A DNA stretch of 64,000 nucleotides from Streptomyces cyanogenus (GCF_017526105.1 NZ_CP071839.1:6734001-6798000); one strand, 5' to 3'; counted from the stretch's first letter, positions 7,988 to 16,788 are shown. Notes: a model not told the origin generated them from the letters alone. A program made the numbers and translations.

Positions 7988-9511
7988 TCACTCCAGTTCG
8001 CGCCGCTCCAGGGGTTTGACGGCCGGTCCCTGGAGCACCGTGCCGTCGACGGCGAAGCGCGAGCCGTGGCAGGGGCACTCCCAGGCGCGTTCGGCGCGGT
8101 TGAAGGAGACCAGGCAGCCCAGGTGGGTGCAGCGGGCCGACACGGCGTGCAGGGCGCCCGCCTCGTCGCGGTGGACCGCGAGCCGGGCGGAGCCGGAGCG
8201 GACCACCGCGCCGTCGCCCGGGGCCAGGTCGGCCACCGAGGCCGGCGGCTTCAGCCGGTCGCCGACGAAGTGCCGGGCCACCTCGGCCTGCGTCTTCAGC
8301 AGCGACGGCGCCTCGCGCACCACCGACTTCAGCCGGCGCGGGTCGTACAGCTCCCGCCACGCGCAGTCCCGGCCGGTGATCAGCGCGGTCAGCAGCAGCC
8401 CGCCCATGATCCCGCCGCTCAGGCCCCAGCCGCCGAAGCCGGTGACGACGTAGGCGTGCCGGGCACCCGGGTGCAGCGGGCCGACCAGCGGGACGGTGTC
8501 GGTGGACTCGTTGTCCTGGGTCGCCCAGGCATGGTCCAGGGTCACCCCCGGGAAGTGCACCTCCGCCCAGCCGGCGAGCCGGTCGAAGCCGGCCTGCGGA
8601 TCGCCGGTGCCGGGCGTGAAGTGCTCCCCGGTGACCACGAGCAGCCGCTGCCCGTCCGGGCCATAGGGCGCCGTACGCACCGAGCGGGTGTTCTCGTCCG
8701 GCGTGATGTACATCCCGTGCGGATCCGGTCCGTCGCCCAGCGGACCGGCGACCACCAGCTCCCGGCGCGGGGACAGCCGGGCGAACAGCAGGGCCCGGTC
8801 GAACACCGGGTAGTGGGTGGCGACGACGACATCCCGGGCGGTCACCGTGGCGCCCCCCTCGGTCGTCAGCCGGCACGGCTCGCCCTCCGTCAGACCGGTG
8901 ACCCGGGTGTGCTCGAACACCTGGCCGCCGTGCGCGAGCAGATCGGCGGTGAGCGCCCGCAGGTACTTGACCGGGTGGAACTGTGCCTGCCCGGTCACCC
9001 GGACCGCTCCCGCCACCGGGAACGGCAGCCCGGTCTCCGTGGTGAACGAGGCCGGCAGCCCCGCCTCCCGGGCGGCCTCCGCCTCCGCGCGCACCTCGTC
9101 CACCCGCGACCGGTCCCGGACGTAGGTGTAGGCGTCCCTGGTCTCCCACTCGCAGTCGACGCCCAGCTCGGCCACCAGCGCCGCCGCGTGCTCGATCGCC
9201 TCGGTCTGCGAACGGGCGTACAGCCGCGCCCCCTCGGGTCCCCGGGTGCGCCGTAGCCGGTCGTAGACCAGGGTGTGCTGGGCGGTCAGCTTGGCGGTGG
9301 TGTAGCCGGTGACCCCGGCCACGGCCCGCCCGGCCTCCAGCACCGCCACCCGCCGCCCGGCCCGGGCCAGCTCGTGCGCGGTGCTCAGCCCGGCCATGCC
9401 CGCGCCGACGACGGCCACGTCCACGACGAGGTCCCCGTCCAGGGCGGGATGGGACGGCCCGGGGGCGGTCTGCAGCCAGTACGAATCGGTGACCTTCCGC
9501 TGTTCGCGCAT
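7988..9511 (-). CDS. FAD-dependent oxidoreductase with C-terminal Rieske domain
   Basis: 507 aa. N-terminal DadA/glycine-oxidase-like fold: VVDVAVVGAGMAGLSTAHEL with the GxGxxG dinucleotide motif at about 29-50 and a GFGGWGLSGGIMGG segment near 355 that contacts FAD. The last ~100 residues form a Rieske [2Fe-2S] domain with CTHLGCL and CPCHGS ligands (CxH...CxxH). Two-domain proteins like this are common in actinobacteria and are probably oxidoreductases that pass electrons through the Rieske cluster; the substrate is unknown. Cytoplasmic, no signal peptide. Confidence 0.88.
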   Translation of the reverse strand: MREQRKVTDSYWLQTAPGPSHPALDGDLVVDVAVVGAGMAGLSTAHELARAGRRVAVLEAGRAVAGVTGYTTAKLTAQHTLVYDRLRRTRGPEGARLYARSQTEAIEHAAALVAELGVDCEWETRDAYTYVRDRSRVDEVRAEAEAAREAGLPASFTTETGLPFPVAGAVRVTGQAQFHPVKYLRALTADLLAHGGQVFEHTRVTGLTEGEPCRLTTEGGATVTARDVVVATHYPVFDRALLFARLSPRRELVVAGPLGDGPDPHGMYITPDENTRSVRTAPYGPDGQRLLVVTGEHFTPGTGDPQAGFDRLAGWAEVHFPGVTLDHAWATQDNESTDTVPLVGPLHPGARHAYVVTGFGGWGLSGGIMGGLLLTALITGRDCAWRELYDPRRLKSVVREAPSLLKTQAEVARHFVGDRLKPPASVADLAPGDGAVVRSGSARLAVHRDEAGALHAVSARCTHLGCLVSFNRAERAWECPCHGSRFAVDGTVLQGPAVKPLERRELE

Positions 9512-9562
9512 GCCCGCCGGGTACCCCGGACGGCCCGGCCCACGTCTGCCGGCGCCGGCGGC

Positions 9563-10432
9563 TCAGCTCTGCTCCAGCAGCCGCTCGCGGCACTCCGCCA
9601 CGTCGAAGTCCGCCTCCGGATACCGCGGGTCCAGCTCCCGCAGCTGCTCCAGCAGCAGCCGGCTGACCGCCCAGTTGCGGTACCACTTGCGGTCCGCCGG
9701 GACCACGTACCAGGGCGCGTACGGGGCCGCGCAGCGCTCCAGGGCCAGCTCGTACGCCTCCTGGTAGGCGGGCCACAGGGCGCGTTCGCCGATGTCGGCC
9801 GGGTCGAACTTCCAGTGCTTGTCGGGTCGGTCCAGGCGGCGCAGCAGGCGGCGCCGCTGCTCGTCGTAGGAGATGTGCAGGAAGCACTTGACGAGGGTGA
9901 CGCCGTCCTCGGCGAGAGTGCGTTCGAAGTCGTTGATCAGGCCGTAGCGGCTGCCGATCTCGGCGGGCCGGGCCAGGTGCCGGACGCGGGCGATGAGCAC
10001 GTCCTCGTAGTGCGAGCGGTCGAAGATGCCGATCTCGCCGGGCTCCGGCAGCGCCTGCCGCACCCGCCACAGGAAGTCGTGCCGCCGCTCCTCCTCGGTG
10101 GGCGCCGCGAACGCCCTGATCCGGCAGCCGGACGGATTGAGCTGGCCGATCACGTGCTTGACCGTGCCGCCCTTGCCGCTGGTGTCCATGCCCTGCAGCA
10201 CGAGCAGCACCCGGCGGCGGTCGCCCGCGGTGCCCGCCGCCCAGAGCCGCTCCTGGAGCCGGGCCAGGTGCTTGCCCATGCGTTCGGTGTCCGTCAGCGC
10301 CGCCTGCTTGCCGTCCGGGGCTCCGGGGGTGGCCCGGGCGTCGTACCCGGACAGCTCGATCCGCTCGCCCGGTGGGAGGCGCAGCAGGTCCCGAAGCGGC
10401 TCCTCGTGCTTCCTGGCCGGCTTCTTCGGCAC
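9563..10432 (-). CDS. ppk2: Polyphosphate kinase 2 (PPK2) family protein
   Basis: 289 aa. Walker A-type GMDTSGKGGT, the lid-arginine region and Walker B-type FDRSHYEDVL are present, followed by HISYDEQRRRLLRRL and the KHWKF motif typical of PPK2. These enzymes transfer phosphate between polyphosphate and nucleotides; a single PPK2 domain like this usually makes NDP from NMP or NTP from NDP. The subclass cannot be decided from sequence by eye. Lies 51 bases upstream of the FAD/Rieske gene on the same strand. Confidence 0.9.
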   Translation of the reverse strand: MPKKPARKHEEPLRDLLRLPPGERIELSGYDARATPGAPDGKQAALTDTERMGKHLARLQERLWAAGTAGDRRRVLLVLQGMDTSGKGGTVKHVIGQLNPSGCRIRAFAAPTEEERRHDFLWRVRQALPEPGEIGIFDRSHYEDVLIARVRHLARPAEIGSRYGLINDFERTLAEDGVTLVKCFLHISYDEQRRRLLRRLDRPDKHWKFDPADIGERALWPAYQEAYELALERCAAPYAPWYVVPADRKWYRNWAVSRLLLEQLRELDPRYPEADFDVAECRERLLEQS

Positions 10433-10465
10433 GGGTGCTCCTTCGGTCCGGGTCGGGGTGGCTCC

Positions 10466-10540
10466 GGGTGCCCGTCAGTCGCGGGGCGGTGCGTGCCCGT
10501 CAGTCGGGGTGCGGTGCGTGCCCGTCAGTCGGGGTGCGGT
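10466..10540. repeat. Three tandem copies of a 25-base unit
   Basis: Copies at 10466-10490, 10491-10515 and 10516-10540; the last two are identical and the first differs at a few positions. The core is GTGCCCGTCAGTCG. The third copy encodes the last codons and the stop of the SPFH gene (stop 10525-10527). Since 25 is not a multiple of three, copy-number changes would alter that C-terminus. Confidence 0.85.
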
Positions 10541-11352
10541 CCGCCGTCGGGGTGCGCGGCCGGATCCCGCTCCTGCTCCGGCAGCCCCGGCTGCTGCCCG
10601 CCCCGCTCCAGGAAGTGCAGCAGCTCCACCGGGATGGGCAGGACCAGGGTGGAGTTCTTCTCGGCCGCCACCGCCATCACCGTCTGCAGCAGCCGCAGCT
10701 GGAGCGCGGCCGGTGTGTCGGCCATCTGCTGGGCGGCCTCGGCGAGCTTCTTGGAGGCCTGGAGCTCGGCGTCCGCGTTGATGATCCGGGCCCGGCGCTC
10801 GCGGTCCGCCTCGGCCTGGCGGGCCATCGACCGCTTCATGGTGTCCGGCAGGGACACGTCCTTGATCTCGACCCGGTCGACCTGGATGCCCCAGCCCACC
10901 GCCGGGCTGTCGATCATCAGTTCCAGGCCCTGGTTCAGCTTCTCGCGATTGGACAGCAGGTCGTCCAGATCGCTCTTGCCGATGATGGACCGCAGCGAGG
11001 TCTGCGCCATCTGCGAGACCGCGAACTTGTAGTCCTCGACCTTCAGCAGGGCGCTCGTCGCGTCGACCACCCGGAAGTAGACCACCGCGTCCACCCGGAC
11101 GGTGACGTTGTCCCGGGTGATGCCCTCCTGGGCCGGGATCGGCAGGGTCACGATCTGCATGTTGACCTTCTGCAGCCGGTCCACGAAGGGAACGATCAGG
11201 TTCAGGCCGGGCGACCGCACCTCACCGGCGACCCGGCCGAGGCGGAACAGCACACCGCGTTCGTACTGCTTGACCACCCGGGCCGCCGCCGCCAGGTACA
11301 CAAGACCGGCGGAGCCCGCCGCCGCCACGGCCACCACAAGGTCCTCGACCAT
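10525..11352 (-). CDS. SPFH/band-7 family membrane-anchored protein (slipin-like)
   Basis: 275 aa. One N-terminal membrane segment (VVAVAAAGSAGLVYLAAAARVV) is followed by the prohibitin/slipin core: YERGVLFRLGRV, SPGLNLIVPFVDRL, DNVTVRVDAVVYFRV and the coiled-coil ADRERRARIINADAELQASKKL. Slipins assemble at membrane microdomains. Start ATG at 11352 has a good GAGGAGG ribosome-binding site. The C-terminal ~25 residues are Pro/Asp/Gly-rich, and the very end is written by a 25-base tandem repeat. No NfeD partner is adjacent. Confidence 0.88.
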   Translation of the reverse strand: MVEDLVVAVAAAGSAGLVYLAAAARVVKQYERGVLFRLGRVAGEVRSPGLNLIVPFVDRLQKVNMQIVTLPIPAQEGITRDNVTVRVDAVVYFRVVDATSALLKVEDYKFAVSQMAQTSLRSIIGKSDLDDLLSNREKLNQGLELMIDSPAVGWGIQVDRVEIKDVSLPDTMKRSMARQAEADRERRARIINADAELQASKKLAEAAQQMADTPAALQLRLLQTVMAVAAEKNSTLVLPIPVELLHFLERGGQQPGLPEQERDPAAHPDGGPHPD

Positions 11353-11456
11353 GGTGACCTCCTCACCCAGAGGCCGCTTTGTCTGCTGTTGCCACGATAG
11401 GCCCGTGGGGCCGGGATGCCGAGAGTTCTCCGCGTCCCGGCCCCACGGGCGGGCAC

Positions 11457-12947
11457 TCAGGCCGCTGTGACCAGCTTGACCGGCTCCGTGCCGACCGCGC
11501 TGTGCCGTGCGGCCCAGTTGTCCAGGGCGGTACGGCAGGCGTGGTCCAGGTGGTGCAGCCCCGACAGGTCGAGCCGGACCGGGCGGTCCTGGGGCAGCGA
11601 CTCCAGGCTGTCCAGGATCTTCGGCAGCCGCAGGAAGGTGGCGTTCCCGGACAGGTGTGCCTCCACCGGGCCGGCGCCCTTGTCCACGACCTCCAGCTTG
11701 ACGTGCGAGGCCTCCCAGGCGGTCTTGACCACCGCCAGCGCGAGGCCGATGAGCACGCCCTCGAACATGCTGACCGCCACGATGGAGACGGCCGTGGCGG
11801 CCAGCACCAGCGCCTCCCCGCGGTGCTCGCGCCACAGCACGGACAGCGCCCGGAGCGGCACCAGCTTGGCACCCGCGTGGATCAGGATGCCCGCGAGGGC
11901 CGGGATCGGGATGTAGGCCAGCACGCCGGGCAGCAGCGCCGCGAACAGCAGCAGCCAGACGCCGTGCAGCACCCGGGAGGCCTTCGTACGGGCGCCCGCC
12001 TGGACGTTGGCCGCGCTGCGCACGATCACCGCGGTCATCGGCAGCGCGCCGAGCACCCCGCACACCATGTTGCCGGCGCCCTGGGCGACGAGCTCCCGGT
12101 TGTACTGGGTGCGCGGACCGGAGTGCAGCCGGTCCACGGCCGCCGCGCTGAACAGCGACTCGGCGGAGGCGATCAGGGTGAACGCGACGATCGTGCCCAG
12201 CAGCCCGACGCCGGCCAGCTCGCCGAAGGCGCTCAGCGGCGGCGGCTGGACCGAGCCGAGCAGGCCCCGCACCTCCACGGTGGCCACCGGCAGGTCCAGC
12301 GCGAACGCGGCCAGCGTGGCGAGTCCCACCGCGGCGAGCGGGCCGGGTACCGCGCGCACCTTCGCCGGGGTGCGCTTCCACAGCAGCAGCACCGCGATCG
12401 TGCCCCCGGCCACCGCGAGGGAGGCCAGGGCGTCGGTGTCGCCGGGGGCGTCGAGGAACGCGCCGGGCAGCTGGAGGATCTTGTCCAGGCCGGAGTCGGG
12501 CGCCTTGGCCGCCAGCGCCGGGTACAGCTGCCCGGCGATGATGACCAGGCCGATACCGGCCAGCATGCCCTCCACGACGGAGACGGAGATGGCGCGGAAG
12601 TAACGGCCCAGCCGGAACAGGCCCATGGTGACCTGGAGCACTCCGGCGGCGAGCACGATCACGCCGAGCACCGGCAGGCCGAACTCCTTGACCGCCTCGA
12701 AGACGAGCACGGTCATGCCGGCCGCCGGACCGGAAACCTGCAGGCTGCTGCCGCGCATCAGCCCGGTGACGATGCCGCCCACGATGCCGGTGACCAGGCC
12801 GAGTTCGGCCGGCACCCCGGAGGCGACGGCCACGCCCACGCACAGCGGCAGCGCGACCAGGAAGACCACCAGGGAGGCGGCGAAGTCCTCTTTGAGGTGG
12901 GGGAAACGGGATATGAGTGTGCGGTTGTCGGTCATCGGCGCGCTCAC
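11457..12947 (-). CDS. SulP-family anion (probable bicarbonate/sulfate) transporter
   Basis: 496 aa from the GTG at 12947, or 492 from the ATG at 12935. Many hydrophobic segments with the SulP signature region PHLKEDFAASLVVFLVALPLCVGVAVA and GSSLQVSGPAAGMTVLVF, and a short C-terminal STAS-like segment with LDLSGLHHLDHACRTALDNW. The GTG overlaps the stop codon of the carbonic anhydrase gene (GTGA, 12944-12947), so the two are translationally coupled. SulP proteins carry sulfate, bicarbonate or other anions; the neighbour makes bicarbonate the best guess. Confidence 0.85.
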   Translation of the reverse strand: MSAPMTDNRTLISRFPHLKEDFAASLVVFLVALPLCVGVAVASGVPAELGLVTGIVGGIVTGLMRGSSLQVSGPAAGMTVLVFEAVKEFGLPVLGVIVLAAGVLQVTMGLFRLGRYFRAISVSVVEGMLAGIGLVIIAGQLYPALAAKAPDSGLDKILQLPGAFLDAPGDTDALASLAVAGGTIAVLLLWKRTPAKVRAVPGPLAAVGLATLAAFALDLPVATVEVRGLLGSVQPPPLSAFGELAGVGLLGTIVAFTLIASAESLFSAAAVDRLHSGPRTQYNRELVAQGAGNMVCGVLGALPMTAVIVRSAANVQAGARTKASRVLHGVWLLLFAALLPGVLAYIPIPALAGILIHAGAKLVPLRALSVLWREHRGEALVLAATAVSIVAVSMFEGVLIGLALAVVKTAWEASHVKLEVVDKGAGPVEAHLSGNATFLRLPKILDSLESLPQDRPVRLDLSGLHHLDHACRTALDNWAARHSAVGTEPVKLVTAA

Positions 12948-13522
12948 AGGGACTCGAAGGTGTCGGTCTGCGGGCGGTGCGTCCGTACGGCGCCGGTGTG
13001 CACCTCGTAGTACCAGGCGTGCAGGTCGAGCTGACCCTCCGCCAGCTTCCGCTCCACGCACGGGTACGAGCGCAGCCGCAGCAGCTGGGTCAGGACATGG
13101 GACTGCACGCCCTCGGCGACCTCCGGGTCCTCGGCCGCACCGGCCGGGCGCGGGGTGGCGGAGGCCAGCCAGTCCCGCACGGCCGGTACGGCGGTCAGGT
13201 CGTCCCCGCGCACCAGTGCGCCGACGGCGCCGCAGTGCGAGTGGCCGCAGACCACGATGTCGCGGACGCCGAGCACCTCCACGGCGTACTCGATGGTGGC
13301 CGCCTCGCTGGTGGGGTGCTCGGAGACGTAGGGCGGGACGATGTTGCCCGCGGTGCGCAGCTCGAACAGCTCGCCGGGGCGGGCGCCCGTGATCAGGGCC
13401 GGGACGACCCGGGAATCGGAGCAGGTGATGAACAGCACCTGCGGGGACTGGCCTTCGGCGAGCTTGGCGAACTCCTCAGGGCGCTGTCCGAAGGTACGGG
13501 CGTTGTCGATGAGGGGCTGCAT
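12944..13522 (-). CDS. Beta-class carbonic anhydrase
   Basis: 192 aa. Zinc ligands C34 and D36 in CSDSRV (with R38), H94 and C97 in HSHCGAV: the full beta-CA active site. It interconverts CO2 and bicarbonate in the cytoplasm. Start ATG at 13522 has a near-perfect AGGAGGAAC ribosome-binding site. The stop codon overlaps the start of the SulP gene, so hydration and transport of inorganic carbon are probably made together. Confidence 0.93.
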   Translation of the reverse strand: MQPLIDNARTFGQRPEEFAKLAEGQSPQVLFITCSDSRVVPALITGARPGELFELRTAGNIVPPYVSEHPTSEAATIEYAVEVLGVRDIVVCGHSHCGAVGALVRGDDLTAVPAVRDWLASATPRPAGAAEDPEVAEGVQSHVLTQLLRLRSYPCVERKLAEGQLDLHAWYYEVHTGAVRTHRPQTDTFESL

Positions 13523-13602
13523 GGGTATGAGTTCCTCCTGGCGCGCCTGCCTGGCGCGTCGGACTTGAACAACGGTTGGGGGGGAGAGAGAGCAGCCGGC
13601 TC

Positions 13603-13998
13603 TCAGCAGCGGAAGACCTGGAGCGCTGCCGGGGTGTGGGCTCTGGAGGCTCTGGGAGTGGGGCGGTGCCGGACCTCGGAGGGTGCCGACGGGTCCGCTC
13701 CGGCCGTCCGGCCGGATATGGGGCCGCGTTCCTGGCAGCAGCAGGACGCCGGGCAGCGCTGCCGGTCGCGGACGTGCGGGGCTCCCAGGGGGTCGCCCGG
13801 GCAGCTGGGGGCGCGGACCTTGTCCGTGCCCTCGCGCACCGGGAGCGCGGAGGTAGTGATTCCGGTCTGGGCCTTGGTCAAGGCCTGACGGAACGTATGC
13901 GCGGGTGCGAAGGTTCCCGTGGGAGTGAAGAGTTGGAACGCCAGCAGTGCGGCGCCGAGGAGGGTGAGCAGGCTCCGGACGGCTGTACCTCGGAACAT
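13603..13998 (-). CDS. Small secreted Cys-rich protein, unknown function
   Basis: 131 aa. Residues 1-33 are a signal peptide or anchor (FRGTAVRSLLTLLGAALLAFQ). The middle is hydrophilic; the second half has a Cys cluster, RCPASCCCQER, and the protein ends in VFRC. A strong GGAGGGGGG ribosome-binding site precedes the ATG, which supports a real gene. I do not recognise the family. It lies upstream of, and in the same direction as, the carbonic anhydrase gene (80-base gap). A possible DasR-like site lies upstream. Confidence 0.6.
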   Translation of the reverse strand: MFRGTAVRSLLTLLGAALLAFQLFTPTGTFAPAHTFRQALTKAQTGITTSALPVREGTDKVRAPSCPGDPLGAPHVRDRQRCPASCCCQERGPISGRTAGADPSAPSEVRHRPTPRASRAHTPAALQVFRC

Positions 13999-14026
13999 GA
14001 GCCCCCCTCCACCGCATTCACGTTTC

Positions 14027-14038
14027 TTGTCCAGACCA
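14027..14038. promoter_or_regulatory. Possible DasR-like operator
   Basis: Minus strand TGGTCTGGACAA matches the recalled DasR consensus core TGGTCTAGACCA at 10 of 12 positions. It lies 29 bases upstream of the start of the small secreted protein gene, a fitting place for an operator. A related TTGGTC direct repeat follows at about 14043. Weak evidence. Confidence 0.25.
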
Positions 14039-14068
14039 AGGGTTGGTCAATGGATGGTCAAGAAACAC

Positions 14069-14100
14069 GTTAACCCGGCGGAGGCCTTTGCAGGGTTAAC
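14069..14100. repeat. Inverted repeat GTTAACCC / GGGTTAAC
   Basis: Perfect 8-base arms at 14069-14076 and 14093-14100 with a 16-base spacer in the intergenic region between the small secreted protein gene and the end of zapE. AT-rich arms in GC-rich DNA suggest a regulator site, or the foot of a terminator for zapE. Confidence 0.4.
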
Positions 14101-14203
14101 CGAACGTTACGCGCCCAAGACAGCGTGAAAAGTGCGGGTGGCGTGGCGTGAACCAGCCCTTGACCCGCGTGTTTTGATCGACTATTGGACGCCCGGGTGA
14201 CGG

Positions 14204-15307
14204 CTAGGCGCCGAGCAGACCCTTCGCGTCGCGGGCCAGCGCGGTGAGCCGGGATATCGCGCGGAAGTACTTCTTGCGGTAGCCGCCGTTCAGCATCTCC
14301 TCGCTGAACAGCTTGTCGAACGGCAGGCCCGAGGCCAGCACCGGGACCTCGCGGTCGTAGAGCCGGTCCGCGAGGACCACCAGCCGCAGCGCCGTCGACT
14401 GGTCCGGCACCGGCCGGACACCGGTCAGGCACACCGCCCGCAGCCCGTCGGTCAGCGCGCCGTACCGGCTCGGGTGCACCCTCGCCAGGTGCTCCAGCAG
14501 GTGCGGGAAGTCGTCCAGCGAGGCGCCCTCGGTGGCGAAGGCCGTCTTCATGACCTCCTCGTCGGAGAAGGGCGCCGGTGCCTCGGGCAGGCCGCGGTGG
14601 CGGTAGTCCTCGCCGTCGATGCGCAGCGTGCGGAAGTGGGCCGACAGGCCCTGGATCTCGCGCAGGAAGTCGGCGGCGGCGAAGCGGCCCTCGCCCAGCT
14701 TGCCGGGCAGTGTGTTGGAGGTGGCGGCGAGCGCCACGCCCGCCTCGACCAGCTTGCCGAGCAGCGTCGACACGAGCACCGTGTCGCCCGGGTCGTCCAG
14801 CTCGAACTCGTCGATGCACAGCAGGCTGTGCCCGGACAGCGTCCGCACCGTCTGCTGGAAGCCGAGCGCGCCGACCAGGTTGGTCAGCTCCACGAAGGTG
14901 CCGAAGGCCTTGCGGGACGGCTCGGCCGGGGCGGCGTGCCACAGGGAGGCGAGCAGGTGGGTCTTGCCGACGCCGTAGCCGCCGTCCAGGTACACCCCGC
15001 GCGGGCCCGCGGGGGCCTTGGGCGCCTTGGCCCGGCCGAAACCGAAGAGGCCGCGTTTGCCGTTGCCGGCGGCCTGGGTCCCGCCGAGCCCGGCCGCGAA
15101 GCCCTCCAGCACCCGGACGGCCTCGGTCTGGCTGGGCTGGTCCGGGTCCGGGATGTACGTGGCGAAGCGGACCGAGTCGAAACGCGGAGGCGGCACCATC
15201 TCGGCGACCAGCCGGTCCGCGGGGACGTGCGGCTCGCGGGCGCACAGGGACAGGGGGCCGGCGTCCGGCAGCGGGCTGGATCCGGGGGTGGTGGAGGAGG
15301 ACGACAC
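14204..15307 (-). CDS. zapE: Cell division protein ZapE (AFG1-like ATPase)
   Basis: 367 aa. Walker A GGYGVGKTH (109-117) and Walker B LLCIDEFELDD (about 168-178) of the AFG1/ZapE AAA family, followed by the STLLGKLVEAGVALAATSNT sensor-1 segment. In proteobacteria ZapE acts on FtsZ rings; the role in Streptomyces is less clear. Its start is divergent from the RibD-like gene with only 37 bases between them, so the promoters overlap. Residues 78-100 form a basic low-complexity insert (NGKRGLFGFGRAKAPKAP). Confidence 0.88.
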   Translation of the reverse strand: MSSSSTTPGSSPLPDAGPLSLCAREPHVPADRLVAEMVPPPRFDSVRFATYIPDPDQPSQTEAVRVLEGFAAGLGGTQAAGNGKRGLFGFGRAKAPKAPAGPRGVYLDGGYGVGKTHLLASLWHAAPAEPSRKAFGTFVELTNLVGALGFQQTVRTLSGHSLLCIDEFELDDPGDTVLVSTLLGKLVEAGVALAATSNTLPGKLGEGRFAAADFLREIQGLSAHFRTLRIDGEDYRHRGLPEAPAPFSDEEVMKTAFATEGASLDDFPHLLEHLARVHPSRYGALTDGLRAVCLTGVRPVPDQSTALRLVVLADRLYDREVPVLASGLPFDKLFSEEMLNGGYRKKYFRAISRLTALARDAKGLLGA

Positions 15308-15344
15308 AGTTACTCATGCTAAGCGCCGTGTCACACTGCACGGC

Positions 15345-16184
15345 ATGCGACGCCTGTTCCCTGTGACCGAAGAGACAGCAGCTCCGGCCTCGGCCGGGGG
15401 CCCGGAAGCGGAGGGAGCCGCCGCCGCCCAGGCCGCTCCCGCCCACGCGGAGAACCGGGAGTGGAGCCTCGCCGAGCTGGCCGCCGCCTACGCCTATCCG
15501 GAGCCGGCGCAGGGTGCCCCGCGGCCGTGGCTGCGGGCCAACATGGTCTCCTCCCTCGACGGCGCCGCCCAGCACGAGGGCCGTTCCCAGCCCATCTCCA
15601 GCGCCACCGACATGCGGATCTTCGGCACCCTGCGGGCGCTCGCGGACGTCGTGGTGGTGGGCGCGGAGACGGTGCGGCAGGAGGGGTACCGGCCCGCCCG
15701 TGTGCGGACGGAGTTCGCCGGGGCGCGCAAGGCCGCCGGGCAGGGCCCGGTCCCGGCGATCGCCGTCGTCACCGCGAGCCTGGAGCTGGACTTCACGCTG
15801 CCGCTGTTCACCTCGCCGCTGGTGCCGACGATGATCCTGACCGGGGCCGCGGCCGCCCCCGACCGGATCGCCGCCGCCGAGCGGGCCGGCGCGCAGGTGC
15901 TGATCGCCGGCGAGGGCATGGGCGTGGAGCCGGCCCGCGCGGTCCAGGCCCTGGCCGGCCTCGGCCACACGCGGCTGCTCACCGAGGGCGGCCCCCGGCT
16001 GCTCGGCCAGCTGATCGCCGCGGAGGTGCTGGACGAGCTGTGCCTGACCCTCTCGCCGACGCTCACCGCGGGCAGCGCCCAGCGCATCGCCGGGGGGCCG
16101 TCGGTCGCGGTGCCGCACCGGTTCACCCTCGCGTCCCTGCTGGAGGAGGACGGATTCCTGTTCGGTCGTTACCGTCGGTCCTGA
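15345..16184 (+). CDS. RibD C-terminal-domain (pyrimidine reductase-like) protein
   Basis: 279 aa. The RibD_C/DHFR-like fold is shown by RANMVSSLDGAAQ, GAETVRQEGY, and the NADPH-binding LLTEGGPRLLGQL, with TLSPTLTAGSAQRIAGG near the end. Classic RibD reductases make riboflavin; many Streptomyces paralogues without the deaminase domain have unknown substrates, and no riboflavin genes are near. An Ala/Pro/Glu-rich N-terminus (residues 10-40) precedes the fold. Start ATG 15345 chosen because upstream in-frame sequence lies inside the divergent zapE gene. Confidence 0.82.
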   Translation: MRRLFPVTEETAAPASAGGPEAEGAAAAQAAPAHAENREWSLAELAAAYAYPEPAQGAPRPWLRANMVSSLDGAAQHEGRSQPISSATDMRIFGTLRALADVVVVGAETVRQEGYRPARVRTEFAGARKAAGQGPVPAIAVVTASLELDFTLPLFTSPLVPTMILTGAAAAPDRIAAAERAGAQVLIAGEGMGVEPARAVQALAGLGHTRLLTEGGPRLLGQLIAAEVLDELCLTLSPTLTAGSAQRIAGGPSVAVPHRFTLASLLEEDGFLFGRYRRS

Positions 16185-16314
16185 AGGTAGCGGAATATGC
16201 CGTTCCGGTTAGTTTGCGGCGGGTGGACCCGGTCCGGCGCTACCCGTGCGATCACGGGGAAGGATGGTTTCCGCAGGGGCCCTGCCGGGCCCTCCAAGGA
16301 GAAGAGGCCGCCTG

Positions 16315-16788
16315 GTGTTCACAAGCGTTCTGATGATCGAGAAGGCTCTGACCTCCGCCGACGTGGAGTTCGTCACCACCTTGCACGGAGACGAGCCCGT
16401 CGCCTTCCACGTACTGCTCCAGCCGCGCGGCGAGCAGGCGGACCGGCTGCTGCGGGCCATCGACGACATCGCGCTCGGCGAACTCGACGAAGCGGTGCGC
16501 GAGCGGGAGACGCCGGAGGGGCAGGAGGCGCGCAGCGTGGGACAGCAGGCCCTGGACGTGTCCCTGCGGGCGTTGCGCTCCGCGGGGAGCGCGGCGGAGG
16601 GCCGGCTGGTCGAGGACCATCCGCTGGACGCGCTGAAGTCGCTGGTCGCGGAGGTGGGCGCGGACGAGGTGATCGTGCTGACCGATCCGCACTATGTGGA
16701 GGAGTTCTTCCACCGGGACTGGGCCTCACGGGCACGGCACAAGGTGGGGGTGCCGGTGCTGAAGCTCTTCTCGCACAGCAAGGCGTAG
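16315..16788 (+). CDS. Conserved hypothetical protein
   Basis: 157 aa from the GTG at 16315 (AAGGAGAAGAGG about 7-13 bases upstream), or 151 from the ATG at 16333. Starts with MIEKALTSADVEFVTTLHGDEPVAFHVLLQP and ends in ADEVIVLTDPHYVEEFFHRDWASRARHKVGVPVLKLFSHSKA-like sequence, with an alpha/beta pattern reminiscent of a universal-stress or nucleotide-binding fold. Such proteins are sometimes labelled indole-3-glycerol phosphate synthase, but no TrpC motif is visible. Sits between the RibD-like gene and murC, all on the plus strand. Confidence 0.75.
   Translation: MFTSVLMIEKALTSADVEFVTTLHGDEPVAFHVLLQPRGEQADRLLRAIDDIALGELDEAVRERETPEGQEARSVGQQALDVSLRALRSAGSAAEGRLVEDHPLDALKSLVAEVGADEVIVLTDPHYVEEFFHRDWASRARHKVGVPVLKLFSHSKA

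Noticed and set aside
16315..16788. Indole-3-glycerol phosphate synthase
   Set aside because: The protein is too short for TrpC and shows none of its barrel motifs; the label I recall for relatives is unsupported.
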